The notes: a model not told the origin generated them from the letters alone. A stretch of DNA of 64,000 nucleotides from Promicromonospora sp. MEB111 (GCF_030209445.1 NZ_JARVSD010000016.1:310001-374000); one strand, 5' to 3'. Shown: positions 23,955 to 33,392, numbered from the stretch's first letter. Numbers and translations: made by a program.

Positions 23955-26120
23955 TCAGCGCCGCAGTTCCCCCGTCACTTCCTCCGTGAGCCCGATGGCG
24001 GTGTGAAGCCTGCGCAGGGCAGGGGGCGCCCACCAGTTACCCCGGCCTGCCAGTCGCATGAGGGCGGGGACGAGCACGCCACGGATGATCGTCGCGTCCA
24101 CGAGCACGGCAAGGGCCATGCCGATGCCGAGCTGTTGAAGGAACGCGACCTCGCTGGTGGCATAGACCGCGAACGACGCGGCGAGCACCACGGCCGCGGC
24201 CGTCACCAGGGGTGCCGAACGCGCGATCCCGCGCGGCACGGAGCCAAGGATGTCGCCGGTACGGTCGAAGTCCTCCTTGATGCGGGCTAGCAGGAAGACC
24301 TCGTAGTCCATGGACAGACCGTAGGCGATGCAGAACATCAGCAGCAGGATGCTCGGCTCAACGGACCCTGTGGGTGTGAAGCCCAGCAGGTCGGCGAGCG
24401 CGCCGTCCTGGAAGCCCCAGACTACGACGCCGAACATGACGGTGAGGGACAGCAGGTTGAGGAATCCGGCCTTGATCGGTGCGATGACGCTGCCTGTCAT
24501 GAGGAAGAGGACGACGAACGTGACGGCAACGAGGAGGCCGGCGACGAGCGGTAGTCGGTCGACGACTCCGTCGCGGTAGTCGGTGAGCTCGGCCGGGTAG
24601 CCACCGACCAGCACCTCGACCGGTGCGGGCAGTGCGCGCACGTCGTGGACGAGGCCGACGGGGTCGGTGGCGAGCCTCTCACCGGTCGGGACGACGGCCA
24701 GCCGTTGGCCTTCCTGGGTCTCGAAACGCTGCGGGCCGAAGGGGCCAGCGGCCTCGACGCGCTCGCCGTGCACGAAGCTTCCCGAGGCGGCGTCGACTCG
24801 TTCGATGCCGTCGATCAGGGACAGCGCGGCCGCGTAGGAGGCGAGGTCGTCGGCGGGGCCGGTCGTGACGACCTGGAGCGCGTCGGCGTCCTCGGTGCGG
24901 AAGTCGGCGCGGATGGTGTCGTACATGGTGCGCACGGTGTGGTCGCCCGCGAGCACGCGGTCGTCGGGCGAGCCGTAGACGATGCTGGCGGCGGGCGCGC
25001 CGAGCGCGAGCAGGATCGCCAGGCCGACCGCTCCGGCAGCGAGGGGCCGGCGCATCACGGCAGCAGGTACGCGATACCAGAACGTGCGTTCCAGGGGGCG
25101 GTCCGTGCGGGGCAGGAGCATGTGGTCGCCGGCGAGCTGGAGCAGTGCGGGTAGGACGAGCGTCGCGGCAGCAACGGCTGCGATCACGACGGCGATGCCG
25201 GCGTAGGCGAACGACGAGAGGAACGGAAAGGGGAACACGAGGAGCACGGCGAGGGAGGCCGCCACGGTGGCGCCGCTGAACACCACGGTGCGCCCGGCCG
25301 CGCGGACCGTGGCGCGCACGGCGTCGGCACGCTCGGCGTGGACATGCGCCTCCTCACGGAACCTGTGGACGACGAAGAGGCCGTAGTCGACGCCGAGGCC
25401 GATGCCCATGACCAGGGCGATGTTGGCCGCGAAGGTGGATACCTCGGTGAAGGTGGTCACGACCCGGATCAGGGCGAGGCTGCCGGCCACGGCGAACAAG
25501 CCAGTGGCGAGCGTCGCTGCGGCGGCGGCCCATCGGCGATAGACAGCCCAGAGCAGGAGCCCGACCAGTGGCAGCACGATCAGTTCCGCGCGCAGGAAGT
25601 CGGTGCGCGCCTGTTCGGCGACCGTGCGGAACACCTCGTCGCCACCCCCGAGTCGCAGAGTCCACCTCTGGTCGGCGTGTTCGGCGAGGAGCGCCTCGAG
25701 CGAGGGCAGCACCTCGACGCGGACGCGGTCGGCGTCGCCAGGCACCCAGGCCAGCACGAGGGCATGGCGGCCGTCCTCGCTGCGTAGCGTGTCGGGCGCG
25801 GAAGGTGACCAGTACGACCAGGCGTCCTCGACGCCGTCAGCAGCACGGAGAGCCTCGGTGAGCGCACGACCGGCAGTCGCGATCGTGGGGTGGTCCACGC
25901 CGGCGTCCGCGGTGACCAGGATGGCGACGTTGGGGCTGGACGTCCCGAACCGTTGCCCGAGCTGCTCGCGAGCCCGGAGGGACTCGGAGCCCGGCGCTTC
26001 GTAGCGGTTGAGCGACAGCGATTGGACGGTCCCGGCCGCTACCAGCGCACATGCGGCGAGCACGAGCGCTGCCAGGACGATGACGAGCCGTGGAAAACGG
26101 GTGACGGTGCGGCCGATCAC
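23955..26120 (-). CDS. MMPL-family RND-type exporter
   Basis: The 721-aa inner-membrane transporter has two repeated halves, each with one helix, a large outer loop and five helices. MMPL signatures are GIGLGVDYGLFVVHRFREE in half one and YGLSMDYEVFLLARIKED in half two, whose Asp residues carry protons. Family members export lipids or drugs. The GTG at 26120 was chosen (AAGGG seven nt upstream); a longer frame would run through the operators. It diverges from a TetR repressor that probably senses an exported compound. Confidence 0.9.
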   Translation of the reverse strand: MIGRTVTRFPRLVIVLAALVLAACALVAAGTVQSLSLNRYEAPGSESLRAREQLGQRFGTSSPNVAILVTADAGVDHPTIATAGRALTEALRAADGVEDAWSYWSPSAPDTLRSEDGRHALVLAWVPGDADRVRVEVLPSLEALLAEHADQRWTLRLGGGDEVFRTVAEQARTDFLRAELIVLPLVGLLLWAVYRRWAAAAATLATGLFAVAGSLALIRVVTTFTEVSTFAANIALVMGIGLGVDYGLFVVHRFREEAHVHAERADAVRATVRAAGRTVVFSGATVAASLAVLLVFPFPFLSSFAYAGIAVVIAAVAAATLVLPALLQLAGDHMLLPRTDRPLERTFWYRVPAAVMRRPLAAGAVGLAILLALGAPAASIVYGSPDDRVLAGDHTVRTMYDTIRADFRTEDADALQVVTTGPADDLASYAAALSLIDGIERVDAASGSFVHGERVEAAGPFGPQRFETQEGQRLAVVPTGERLATDPVGLVHDVRALPAPVEVLVGGYPAELTDYRDGVVDRLPLVAGLLVAVTFVVLFLMTGSVIAPIKAGFLNLLSLTVMFGVVVWGFQDGALADLLGFTPTGSVEPSILLLMFCIAYGLSMDYEVFLLARIKEDFDRTGDILGSVPRGIARSAPLVTAAAVVLAASFAVYATSEVAFLQQLGIGMALAVLVDATIIRGVLVPALMRLAGRGNWWAPPALRRLHTAIGLTEEVTGELRR

Positions 26121-26143
26121 AGGGTTCCCTTCAGGGTGCCATG

Positions 26144-26163
26144 ATGCGAGCATTCGCTCGCAT
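26144..26163. promoter_or_regulatory. TetR operator 1 (MMPL)
   Basis: ATGCGAGC-ATTC-GCTCGCAT is a perfect 8+4+8 inverted repeat just upstream of the MMPL start. Confidence 0.8.
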
Positions 26164-26174
26164 GAAGGGAGAAT

Positions 26175-26190
26175 ACGAGCACTTGCTCGT
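26175..26190. promoter_or_regulatory. TetR operator 2 (MMPL)
   Basis: ACGAGC-ACTT-GCTCGT shares the CGAGC-N4-GCTCG core of the first site, with centres 29 bp apart. A further half-like copy (CGAGCATGCGAG) follows near 26196. Confidence 0.75.
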
Positions 26191-26216
26191 GTTGTCGAGC
26201 ATGCGAGGATGCGAGA

Positions 26217-26858
26217 GTGACGCGACCGGTTCAGGACCAGGGAACTCCGAGACGGCAGGCGCGGGGAGAGCGGCGCATGGCGCAGATACTCCAAGCGGCG
26301 GCCCGCGTCCTCGGCGAGCAGGGGTACGAGCGCACCACGACCAACGCGATCGCCGCCGAAGCAGGCATCTCCCCCGGTTCGCTCTACCAGTTCTTCAACA
26401 ACAAGGACGAGATCGTCACCGCCCTGGCCGAGCGCTACGCCCACGCGCTGGCGGCGTTTCAGGCCGACGCCCTGGACGAAGGCAGCAGCGCACACGACGG
26501 CGCACCCCGGGGCACCGCCGAGGTCGTCGTCGGCGTCATCGAGCCACTCGTCGAGTTCAATCTCGACCACCCCGGCTTCAAGGCCCTCTTCGGCCGCGCC
26601 GACCTACCCGCCTCGTTGACCACAGCGGTACGGCCGGTACAAGAACTGCTCGAGCACCGGGTGACCGGCCTGCTGAGCCAGGTCGTCCCGGGCCTGGAAG
26701 GCGAGGCACTCGGCCGGGCGGCCACGATGTGCATCCAGATCACGCGCGCCGGGATGCCACTGATCGTGGCGCCTGGAGCCGACCGCCCGGCGATGACCGC
26801 AGAGCTGCACGCCGCACTGACCGCCTACATCGACTCGCTGCGGGCGCGCGTGCCGTAG
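26217..26858 (+). CDS. TetR-family repressor of the MMPL exporter
   Basis: The 213-aa protein has the HTH TTNAIAAEAGISPGSLYQFFNNKDEIVTAL and a C-terminal helical ligand domain. GTG start at 26217; the first 20 residues are basic. It diverges from the MMPL gene with two operators in the 96-bp gap, the usual drug/lipid-export switch. Confidence 0.9.
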   Translation: MTRPVQDQGTPRRQARGERRMAQILQAAARVLGEQGYERTTTNAIAAEAGISPGSLYQFFNNKDEIVTALAERYAHALAAFQADALDEGSSAHDGAPRGTAEVVVGVIEPLVEFNLDHPGFKALFGRADLPASLTTAVRPVQELLEHRVTGLLSQVVPGLEGEALGRAATMCIQITRAGMPLIVAPGADRPAMTAELHAALTAYIDSLRARVP

Positions 26859-27532
26859 CACGCCATGGGCATCGGGCAGGCAACCTTCGACATCGAAGGC
26901 CTCGGTCGCAGAACGTCTCCAGATACCCCCGAAGCACCGGCACCACGAGGGGTGGGATCGACGCGTCCCGCTTCGACGCCTTCGCCTTTCACCCGCCAAT
27001 CTCGATGTACCGCCCGGCGACCTTGTTGTTCGCTACCGCGCCGGCCAAGCATGGAACCCCGAGGCACTCCCGCGGGCGGGCGGCGTTCGCGGGGACCAAA
27101 GTGGTAACGCATGGACGCACCGGGGCGGAAGGCATCGTGCGGCGTCGTCCGCTGGTCGACACCGCGTTCGCGCTGGGCGTGCGGCTCAAGGGCGGCCACA
27201 CCCATGACTTGTCGGCGCGGTTCCGGAGCACTCGCGCTCGACGGACGGCGAGACCAAGCAACAACACTCCGCCCGCCAGACGAGGATGCGGCCTGCGCAA
27301 GACACTTCGACGACCAGCTGTTTCGACTCGACTGCTCGAATCGCGCCCACTGCGCTTGACGCATAGGCATGCGACCACGCCTGACCGTCTCTAAAATAAT
27401 CACCGCGATGCGCCTTAAGATCAAAGACCCCGAAGGCCACTCATGCGAATTCATCAAATCCCAGATACGTAATTGACGCCGACATCTCGGCATTTCGTTG
27501 CATTCAGTGACCGATTCCCGTAGATATGTCTT
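26859..27532. other. Gene-free stretch with an AT-richer tail
   Basis: I recognise no gene on either strand. From about 27385 to 27530 the composition drops to near 50% GC (TCTAAAATAATCACC, AGATACGTAATTGACG), unlike the surroundings. This suggests foreign DNA or a promoter-rich segment ahead of the fragment at 27533. Confidence 0.5.
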
Positions 27533-27858
27533 ATGGGTGGGGTGCGGATGCGGCCATGGAGGTGGCTGGTCGGTGGCGGTGTCGTGGCCGCCAGTGCTGG
27601 GGTGTTCGCGTTGGCGGAGGGCAGCACGCCGTGGCTGGTCCTGGGTTTCGTCGCCGCGTGCGCTTCACCGGCCCTGCCGTTCGTGGCCCGGTGGTGGGCC
27701 GATCGCGAGCGGACACGCGTGGATCGCCGAGCCGTCGTCGAGTCGTCCGTCCCGCCCTGGGACACGGACGGACCCTCGTCGCTGTTGGCCCCGGATCGCC
27801 AGGTCGTCCCGTTCCGGGGCCGGGCCGTCGAGCTGGACGTCCTGGTGGGCTGGTGTGA
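27533..27858 (+). pseudogene. N-terminal fragment of a STAND/TPR-type NTPase
   Basis: From ATG 27533 the frame encodes two membrane segments (WLVGGGVVAASAGVFALAEG and WLVLGFVAACASPALPFVAR), a basic linker, then SSLLAPDRQVVPFRGRAVELDVLVGWCE. That phrase precedes the NTPase domain in many actinobacterial STAND/TPR proteins. Similarity stops at 27858, and the frame drifts to a stop at 27964. The NTPase and repeats are missing, so this is a truncated gene. Confidence 0.6.
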
Positions 27859-27941
27859 ATGCCGCCCTTCAAGGAGGCGTGTTCACCTTTCGTCCGCGAT
27901 ACGACTCATCGCGCCATGGAAGGCCGTGGTCCGGTGCATGT

Positions 27942-27992
27942 CCGCCGCCGTGTCCGTGGGGTAGCCAGGCACACCCACGGACACGGCGGCGG
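27942..27992. terminator. Perfect 19-bp hairpin
   Basis: Arms 27942-27960 and 27974-27992 pair perfectly around a 13-nt loop, 50 bp before the stop of the convergent SDR gene. It is a probable bidirectional terminator. Confidence 0.8.
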
Positions 27993-28042
27993 CGCGGGCC
28001 CGGCCCGGGTGAAGCTCCGAGCGGCCCTTCACGGCGGCGTCC

Positions 28043-28780
28043 TCATTGCTCCTGGTCGGTCGGCCTGACGAGGATCTCGCTGACCGAGACGTGGTGCGGC
28101 TGCGTGGCCGCGAAGATCACCGCGCCGGCGATGTCCTCCGGCTGCAACGTACGCATCGAGCTCGCCATCTGATCGGCCATCGCCCGAGTCCGCGGATCCG
28201 GGATGTGGCTGGTGAGCTCGCTGGCGGTGAACCCCGGTTCGATCACCACGACCCGGACCCCCTGGGTCGTGACCTCCTTGCGCAGCGCCTCCACGAAAGC
28301 GTTGACGCCGAACTTCGTCGCGGCATAGGCGCTTGAACCAGCCGACGCGATCCGTCCTGATGTCGAGGAGGTCTGGATCACCGTGCCCTTGCTCGCAAGG
28401 AGGTGCGGCAGCGCTGCGTGAATCATGTGCATCGAGCCCATGAGGTTCGTCGCGATCATGCGTGCCCAGTCCTCGGTGTCGGCACCGAGCACCGGGCCGA
28501 CGAGCATGACGCCGGCATTGTTGACCAGCAGGTCCAGGCTCCCGAACTCGCTCACAGCCACGTCCACGGCAGCCTGCACGGAGCTTCGGTCCGTGACGTC
28601 CAGGCTGACGGCCCGGATCCTGCCCGGCGCGACGGCCTCGAGCTCTGCCAGCCGATCAGCCCGGCGGGCGCCGGCAACGACCAGCGCCCCCTGCCGCGAC
28701 AGGGACAACGCGACCTCCTTACCGATGCCTGACGACGCGCCCGTGACCAGTGCGACCTTTCCGTCCAACGACGTGCCCAC
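28043..28780 (-). CDS. SDR-family oxidoreductase
   Basis: The 245-aa classical short-chain dehydrogenase has cofactor motif TGASSGIG, NNAG, catalytic Ser in IQTSSTSG and YAATK. The GTG at 28780 was chosen because GAGAGGA precedes it by a normal distance. It diverges from a TetR gene; the pair shares two palindromes. The substrate is unknown; such genes respond to xenobiotics or redox stress. Confidence 0.88.
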   Translation of the reverse strand: MGTSLDGKVALVTGASSGIGKEVALSLSRQGALVVAGARRADRLAELEAVAPGRIRAVSLDVTDRSSVQAAVDVAVSEFGSLDLLVNNAGVMLVGPVLGADTEDWARMIATNLMGSMHMIHAALPHLLASKGTVIQTSSTSGRIASAGSSAYAATKFGVNAFVEALRKEVTTQGVRVVVIEPGFTASELTSHIPDPRTRAMADQMASSMRTLQPEDIAGAVIFAATQPHHVSVSEILVRPTDQEQ

Positions 28781-28823
28781 AGCTCTTCCTCTCGACTGCC
28801 GTCGCACTCATGCGCCGGAGACC

Positions 28824-28845
28824 AAGCGGACCGTCCAGTCCGCTT
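28824..28845. promoter_or_regulatory. TetR operator 1 (SDR pair)
   Basis: AAGCGGAC-N6-GTCCGCTT is a perfect 8+6+8 inverted repeat in the divergent gap. Confidence 0.8.
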
Positions 28846-28861
28846 AGTGCACCGTAACACT

Positions 28862-28883
28862 AAACGGACCGACTGGTCCGCTT
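28862..28883. promoter_or_regulatory. TetR operator 2 (SDR pair)
   Basis: AAACGGACCGACTGGTCCGCTT is a near copy of 28824-28845 (CGGAC-N6-GTCCG core), 38 bp away, close to the TetR start at 28901. Confidence 0.78.
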
Positions 28884-28900
28884 GTGCTAGTCTTGCGCAT

Positions 28901-29575
28901 GTGAACTCGACCACCACAGGCCGCGCGGCGCAGTCGGGTTCCTCCGGCCACCGCGCCGAGCGTTCCGATGCCGTACGCAACCGTGGCAAGCTGCTCGAGG
29001 CGGCGGCAGAGGTCTTCGCCGAGCGCGGCACTGAGGCGTCGATTGCCGAGATCGCCGAACGTGCTGGAGTGGGCAAGGGCACCGTGTTCCGCCACTTCGC
29101 CACCAAGGAGGACCTCCTTGCGTCCATCGTGATCGATCTCGTCGACGGCCTGGCAGGGACCGCACGAAGACTCGCGCAGGACGATGACGCCAGTTCCTCC
29201 CTGTACGACTTCATGGCCACCGGCGTCGAGCTGCTTGTCCGTGACCGGGCGTTCTGCGAGGTCGTCGGGGAGCCGTCGCTGGCGGACGACCGGCTTCGCA
29301 GCGCCATCGCGCGGCTCGTCGACCAGGTGCAGGTCCTCGTCTCGCGCGCCGTCGAGCAAGGGGTGATCCGCCCGGACCTGACCGGGACCGACGTCGTGCT
29401 GCTCCTGGCGGGGGTCCAGCAGACAGCGCAGCCCCTACTGACTGCCCACCCGGACCTGTGGCGCCGGTACCTCAGGCTCGTCGTCGACGGGATGCGGTTC
29501 AACGGTGACCCGCTGCCCGCACTTCCGGCCCCTCCAGGTGGGCTCACCGACGATCTCGAGCGATGGCGCGCATAG
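28901..29575 (+). CDS. TetR-family repressor (SDR pair)
   Basis: The 224-aa protein has the HTH ASIAEIAERAGVGKGTVFRHFATKEDLL and a helical sensor domain. The GTG at 28901 was chosen; the longer frame from 28847 runs through operator 2. It is the likely repressor of the divergent SDR and of itself. Confidence 0.88.
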   Translation: MNSTTTGRAAQSGSSGHRAERSDAVRNRGKLLEAAAEVFAERGTEASIAEIAERAGVGKGTVFRHFATKEDLLASIVIDLVDGLAGTARRLAQDDDASSSLYDFMATGVELLVRDRAFCEVVGEPSLADDRLRSAIARLVDQVQVLVSRAVEQGVIRPDLTGTDVVLLLAGVQQTAQPLLTAHPDLWRRYLRLVVDGMRFNGDPLPALPAPPGGLTDDLERWRA

Positions 29576-29906
29576 CGCTCGTCCATCCCCCGTGATCGAC
29601 GAGCGGCGGGGCTCCCGACCGGCGAGATTCCGACACAGCGCTGCGCACGTGCCCGAACCTCGCCGACTGGCCGGGGGAAGAGGCCAGCGCGTCAGAGGTT
29701 GGTGACAAGCGGGTCCAGTCGCTCTCTGCTTCCGGCATAGCAGTCCACGCTGCTCCGGTGAAACCCGGTGAGACTCGTACTTACCTGCGACTCGACCACC
29801 TCTGACACATCGTCGACCGAACGCCTCAGGCAGATGTGACAACCACCAGAAGACCGGTGCTCGCCTCGGCCAGGATCGGTGCGACCGGCCGGCCAGGCGC
29901 AATGAG
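29576..29906. other. Gap with a possible decayed 5' part of the next fragment
   Basis: No gene is recognised. The missing N-terminal two-thirds of the dehydrogenase at 29907 would be expected here but cannot be read in any frame. Confidence 0.4.
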
Positions 29907-30263
29907 GTGGCCACCCAGGGACGAGGAATCGATGCCGCGTTCGACTTCGCTGGTGCGCCTTCGATCCGCGAGCAGGCATTCGCAGTGCTCGCACCGGGTG
30001 GGCGACGCGTGCTCGTCGGCTTGGCCGGCTCGCCCGTCACCATTCCAGAGGACTCAGGAACCAGCTTCCGACGTCAGACCGTCGTCGGGGCCTATGGTTC
30101 CGAACCCAAGCACCTCGCCAGGCTTGTCCGCCTTGCCGAACGTGGCCGGCTCGACCTGAGCAGGTCGGTCAGCGTGACCCTGCCGCTGGCTCAGGCACAC
30201 GACGCCGTCCGACAGCTCAAGGAGCGAGTCGGCAGTCCGGTGCGGATCGTCTTGCTCCCCTAG
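29907..30263 (+). pseudogene. C-terminal fragment of a zinc-type alcohol dehydrogenase/quinone oxidoreductase
   Basis: The 118-codon frame matches only the end of a medium-chain dehydrogenase: GIDAAFDFAGAPSIREQ, VLAPGGRRVLVGLAG, VVGAYGSEPKHL, and the usual tail LPLAQAHDAVRQLKERVGSPVRIVLLP. The catalytic GroES-like domain and the start of the Rossmann fold are absent, so it is a truncated relic. Confidence 0.72.
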
Positions 30264-30509
30264 GTGCAGGCTGGGCTGCCTGCACACTTCCATCGAGCCT
30301 TCCCCTCTACGACTATGAGAGGCGTAGGGGCCACCAGACCAACCACCCCCGTTTGTCCCGCCATGACGCAGCCGAAAGTGGGCAGGGCGGGCCCTCCGGC
30401 CACAGCTCCCCGTGCATACAGGCGCACCTCCCGACGGATCGATCCCCGGCAGCCAAAATCAGTAACGTTACGGTGGTTGGTACCTGCACCCTCGGCCTAG
30501 CTTCATTTC
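30264..30509. other. Gap upstream of topoisomerase IB
   Basis: It holds the perfect palindrome GTAACGTTAC (30462-30471), 39 bp before the next start, a possible protein site. Nothing else is recognised. Confidence 0.3.
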
Positions 30510-31577
30510 ATGACGCACGCGAGCACCTCCGCGGTGAGACTCTGCCGTGGCCCGGGCCTGCACCGACTCCCCGGGCGGCGCCAGGTGTGGGTGGACGACG
30601 CCGGGGCTCCCGTGCAGGACGCCGCGGAACTCGCGCGGCTCCGTGCACTGTCCGTCCCGCCCGGATGGACGGACGTGTGGGCCTCGAACGACCCGGTCGC
30701 CCGGATCCAGGCGACCGGCGTCGACGCGCGAGGCCGCACGCAGTACAGGTACTCGGCGAGAGCGACCGAGAATGCAGCACGAGCAAAGTTCCACGACCTG
30801 CTTGGCTTCGCCGGCGCACTCCCGCAGCTCCGCGCCCGGGTGGGGCGGGACATCACCTCCGCGAGTTCCGACGACGAGTGCCGGCAGGTGCTGCGTGTCG
30901 CCGCGACGGCGGTGCGGCTGCTCGACCGTGGCCTGTTCCGCGTCGGGAACGGGCGCTACGCGCGAGACAACGAGACCTACGGGCTCACCACGCTGACCCG
31001 CGAGCAGGTCGCCATCGACGGTACCGCCGTGGTGTTCACGTTCGTCGGCAAGGAGCACCGGCCCTGGCGTGTCGAGATCGAGGACGCCGCCGTGACAGAG
31101 GTCGTGCGGGAGCTGCTCGAGCAGCGTCCCGCGCCGGACGGCCGCGTGTTCGCGGCGCGGACCGCGCGCGCGCTTCACCCCATCAGTAGCACCGTGGTCA
31201 ACGCGTACATCCACGGCGTGGTGGCCGAGCACGCCACCGCGAAGACGTTCCGCACCTGGGGTGGCACCGCCGCCGTGATGGCGATGCTCGGTGGGGCGAC
31301 GGCGCACGACGCCCCCCAGTCACGCCGCCCCGATCTCGGCGCAATCGACGTCGCGGCGCACCTGCTGGGAAATACGCGCGCGGTGGCCCGTCGGTCATAC
31401 GTCCATCCCGCCGCCTTCCACGCCGGCACGAGTGGCGAGGTGCGCGCAGCGGTCGACGTGGCGTCGGCCCGCGTCGCGACCCGCGACGTCCGCGCGCTGC
31501 TGCACGTCGACGACGTCGTGCGCACCATGACCCGGCAGCTCGCGGACCGTGCTGCGCCGTCCACGAACCTGTCGTGA
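30510..31577 (+). CDS. DNA topoisomerase IB (poxvirus type)
   Basis: The 355-aa enzyme relaxes supercoils by a 3'-phosphotyrosine link. The N-terminal domain has ALSVPPGWTDVWAS; the catalytic domain has RVGNGRYARDNETYGLTTL, the KTFRTWGGT box with its Arg, and SYVHP with the active Tyr. The length and motifs match bacterial topoisomerase IB of soil bacteria and actinomycetes, where it is accessory to TopA and gyrase. No clear ribosome site precedes the ATG. Confidence 0.92.
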   Translation: MTHASTSAVRLCRGPGLHRLPGRRQVWVDDAGAPVQDAAELARLRALSVPPGWTDVWASNDPVARIQATGVDARGRTQYRYSARATENAARAKFHDLLGFAGALPQLRARVGRDITSASSDDECRQVLRVAATAVRLLDRGLFRVGNGRYARDNETYGLTTLTREQVAIDGTAVVFTFVGKEHRPWRVEIEDAAVTEVVRELLEQRPAPDGRVFAARTARALHPISSTVVNAYIHGVVAEHATAKTFRTWGGTAAVMAMLGGATAHDAPQSRRPDLGAIDVAAHLLGNTRAVARRSYVHPAAFHAGTSGEVRAAVDVASARVATRDVRALLHVDDVVRTMTRQLADRAAPSTNLS

Positions 31578-31609
31578 GCTGTCGAGCCTGCCGCTCCGTC
31601 AAAGAACCG

Positions 31610-31653
31610 CACCCCGGAATGTTCGATACTCATCGAACGTTCATTCCGGGGTG
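31610..31653. terminator. Imperfect long hairpin between topoisomerase IB and PfpI
   Basis: Arms CACCCCGGAATG (31610-31621) and 31642-31653 are perfect; an inner TTCGAT/ATCGAA stem (31622-31637) is offset by a 4-nt bulge. Terminator or leader structure. Confidence 0.6.
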
Positions 31654-31685
31654 AGGGACTCAGCCCTCAGAAGGAGACAAGAGAG

Positions 31686-32288
31686 ATGCCCACCACAACC
31701 AACATCCACGTCCCGGACAACCGCGCGGCGATCCGTGCGGAGGTCGAGCCCAAGGGGCGCATCGCGATCCTGACCGCGGACCGGGTCGAAGACATCGAGT
31801 TCTTCTACCCGTACTACCGCTTCACCGAGGAGGGGTACGACGTCGACGTGCTCACGCCCGCTGGTGACGAGGTGAACGGGTACAAGGGCCTGGCCCTGAA
31901 GACTGGCGTCACACGGATCGACGACGCCACCGCCTCCGACTACGACGCACTGTTCATCCCGGGTGGCCTCGCTCCGTCCGAGGTGCGAGAGATCCCGGAG
32001 GCGCTGAAGTTCGTCAACGACTTCGCTGATACAGGCCGTCTGATCGGAGCCGTCTGCCACGGCCCGCAGATCCTGATCTCGGCGGGCCTGGCGACCGGTC
32101 GACGTATGACGTCGTGGCGTGACGTGGCCCCTGAGGTTCGCGAGGCGGGCGCGGAGTATGTCGACGAGCCCGTGGTCGAAGACGGCCAGTACATCACCTC
32201 GCGCAAGCCCGGCGACATGCCCCGCGAGCTGGCCCGGTTCCTGGAGCGTCTCGCGGACGCGAAGGACACGGGAGCACACCATGAGTGA
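31686..32288 (+). CDS. DJ-1/PfpI-family protein
   Basis: The 200-aa protein has the class-I amidotransferase-like fold. The Cys nucleophile is in AVCHGPQ, with partner Glu in VEDIEF and the GG before it in LFIPGGLAPSEVRE. PfpI/YhbO-type proteins protect against glyoxal and other stresses; a protease role is doubtful. AAGGAG lies upstream. Its stop overlaps the next SDR start by 8 nt. Confidence 0.88.
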   Translation: MPTTTNIHVPDNRAAIRAEVEPKGRIAILTADRVEDIEFFYPYYRFTEEGYDVDVLTPAGDEVNGYKGLALKTGVTRIDDATASDYDALFIPGGLAPSEVREIPEALKFVNDFADTGRLIGAVCHGPQILISAGLATGRRMTSWRDVAPEVREAGAEYVDEPVVEDGQYITSRKPGDMPRELARFLERLADAKDTGAHHE

Positions 32289-33231
32289 GCTATTGCAGAC
32301 TCCATTCGGTGCCAGCGCGACTGCCGATGACGTACTCACCGACGTCGACCTGGCTGGCAAGCGCTTCGTCGTCACCGGTGGCGCATCAGGAATCGGCGCG
32401 CAGACCACGCTCGCTCTGGCACGCCGGGGAGGGGAGGTCACGATCGGCGTGCGGGATCCTGGGGCGGCGCGGACGTGGCTGGCATCGGTGGGACCCGTAG
32501 CTGGTCAGATCAACGTCGCTTACCTGGACCTTGCCGATCTGAACAGTGTCGAGCAGTTCACGGCCGGGTGGAGCGGCGCACTGGACGGGTTGATCGGCAA
32601 CGCCGGCATCATGGCACTTCCGCGGCGACAGGTCAGTGCCGCAGGCTGGGAGATGCAGCTGGCCACGAACTATCTCGGTCACTTCAAGACCGCTCAGGGC
32701 CTGCACGTCCCGCTGGCACGGGCGGGCGGTCGCGTGGTGCTGGTGAGTTCCGCGGCGCACCTGCGCGCCGGCGTCGACTTCACCGACCCCCAGTACGAAC
32801 GGCGTGACTACGACCGATGGAACGCCTACTCCCAGTCCAAGTCCGCGGACGTGCTCCTGACGGTAGGCATATCACGCCGATGGGACGGCGACGGCATCAC
32901 CGCCAACGCTCTGATGCCAGGTTGGATCACCACCCGGCTGCAGCGGCACCTTGACGATGACACGCTTCGGGCGATGGGAGCGATGGACGACGAGGGCAAC
33001 CGCATTGACCAGTCCTACTTCAAGTCCACAGCCCAAGGCGCTGCTACGTCGGTGCTCTTGGCTGCATCGCCGCTCACAGCCGATGTCACCGGAAAGTACT
33101 TCGAGGACAACCAGGAGGCACCTGTCGTCGAGACGGGCGAGGGGCACGCTACTGGTGTTGCTCGCCATGCGATCGACCCGGCGAATGCGGACCGACTCTG
33201 GGAGCTCGGCGCCAGCGCACTTGCTCGATGA
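32281..33231 (+). CDS. SDR-family oxidoreductase, coupled to PfpI
   Basis: The 316-aa extended short-chain dehydrogenase has the cofactor loop TGGASGIG, NAG, catalytic Ser in VLVSSAAHL and YSQSK. It begins inside the PfpI stop region (8-nt overlap), so it is cotranslated. It is a clear paralogue of the SDR at 59815-60753: both share TPxGA…DVDLxGKR at the start and AASPxxxxVTGxYFEDxQEA at the end. The substrate is unknown. Confidence 0.87.
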   Translation: MSELLQTPFGASATADDVLTDVDLAGKRFVVTGGASGIGAQTTLALARRGGEVTIGVRDPGAARTWLASVGPVAGQINVAYLDLADLNSVEQFTAGWSGALDGLIGNAGIMALPRRQVSAAGWEMQLATNYLGHFKTAQGLHVPLARAGGRVVLVSSAAHLRAGVDFTDPQYERRDYDRWNAYSQSKSADVLLTVGISRRWDGDGITANALMPGWITTRLQRHLDDDTLRAMGAMDDEGNRIDQSYFKSTAQGAATSVLLAASPLTADVTGKYFEDNQEAPVVETGEGHATGVARHAIDPANADRLWELGASALAR

Positions 33232-33392
33232 CATGGAGAACGGCGCGGGGCGCCGGGTGGCGCACCACGCCGTTCCGTTCTTCACGCTGACCGCCGACTG
33301 GCACCATCGTCGACAGTCCTGATCGCGCAAGGTGCGGCTCCGCTCACGCCCCCTGCGCGCTAGGGACCGACGCACGATGGGCGTTCCTGCGA

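Noticed and set aside
24645-25154. Plus frames opposite the MMPL gene
   Set aside because: No homologous motifs; shadows of a transporter with clear membrane helices.
26865-27360. Short frames on both strands between TetR and the STAND fragment
   Set aside because: No start signals, no recognisable domain and inconsistent codon use.
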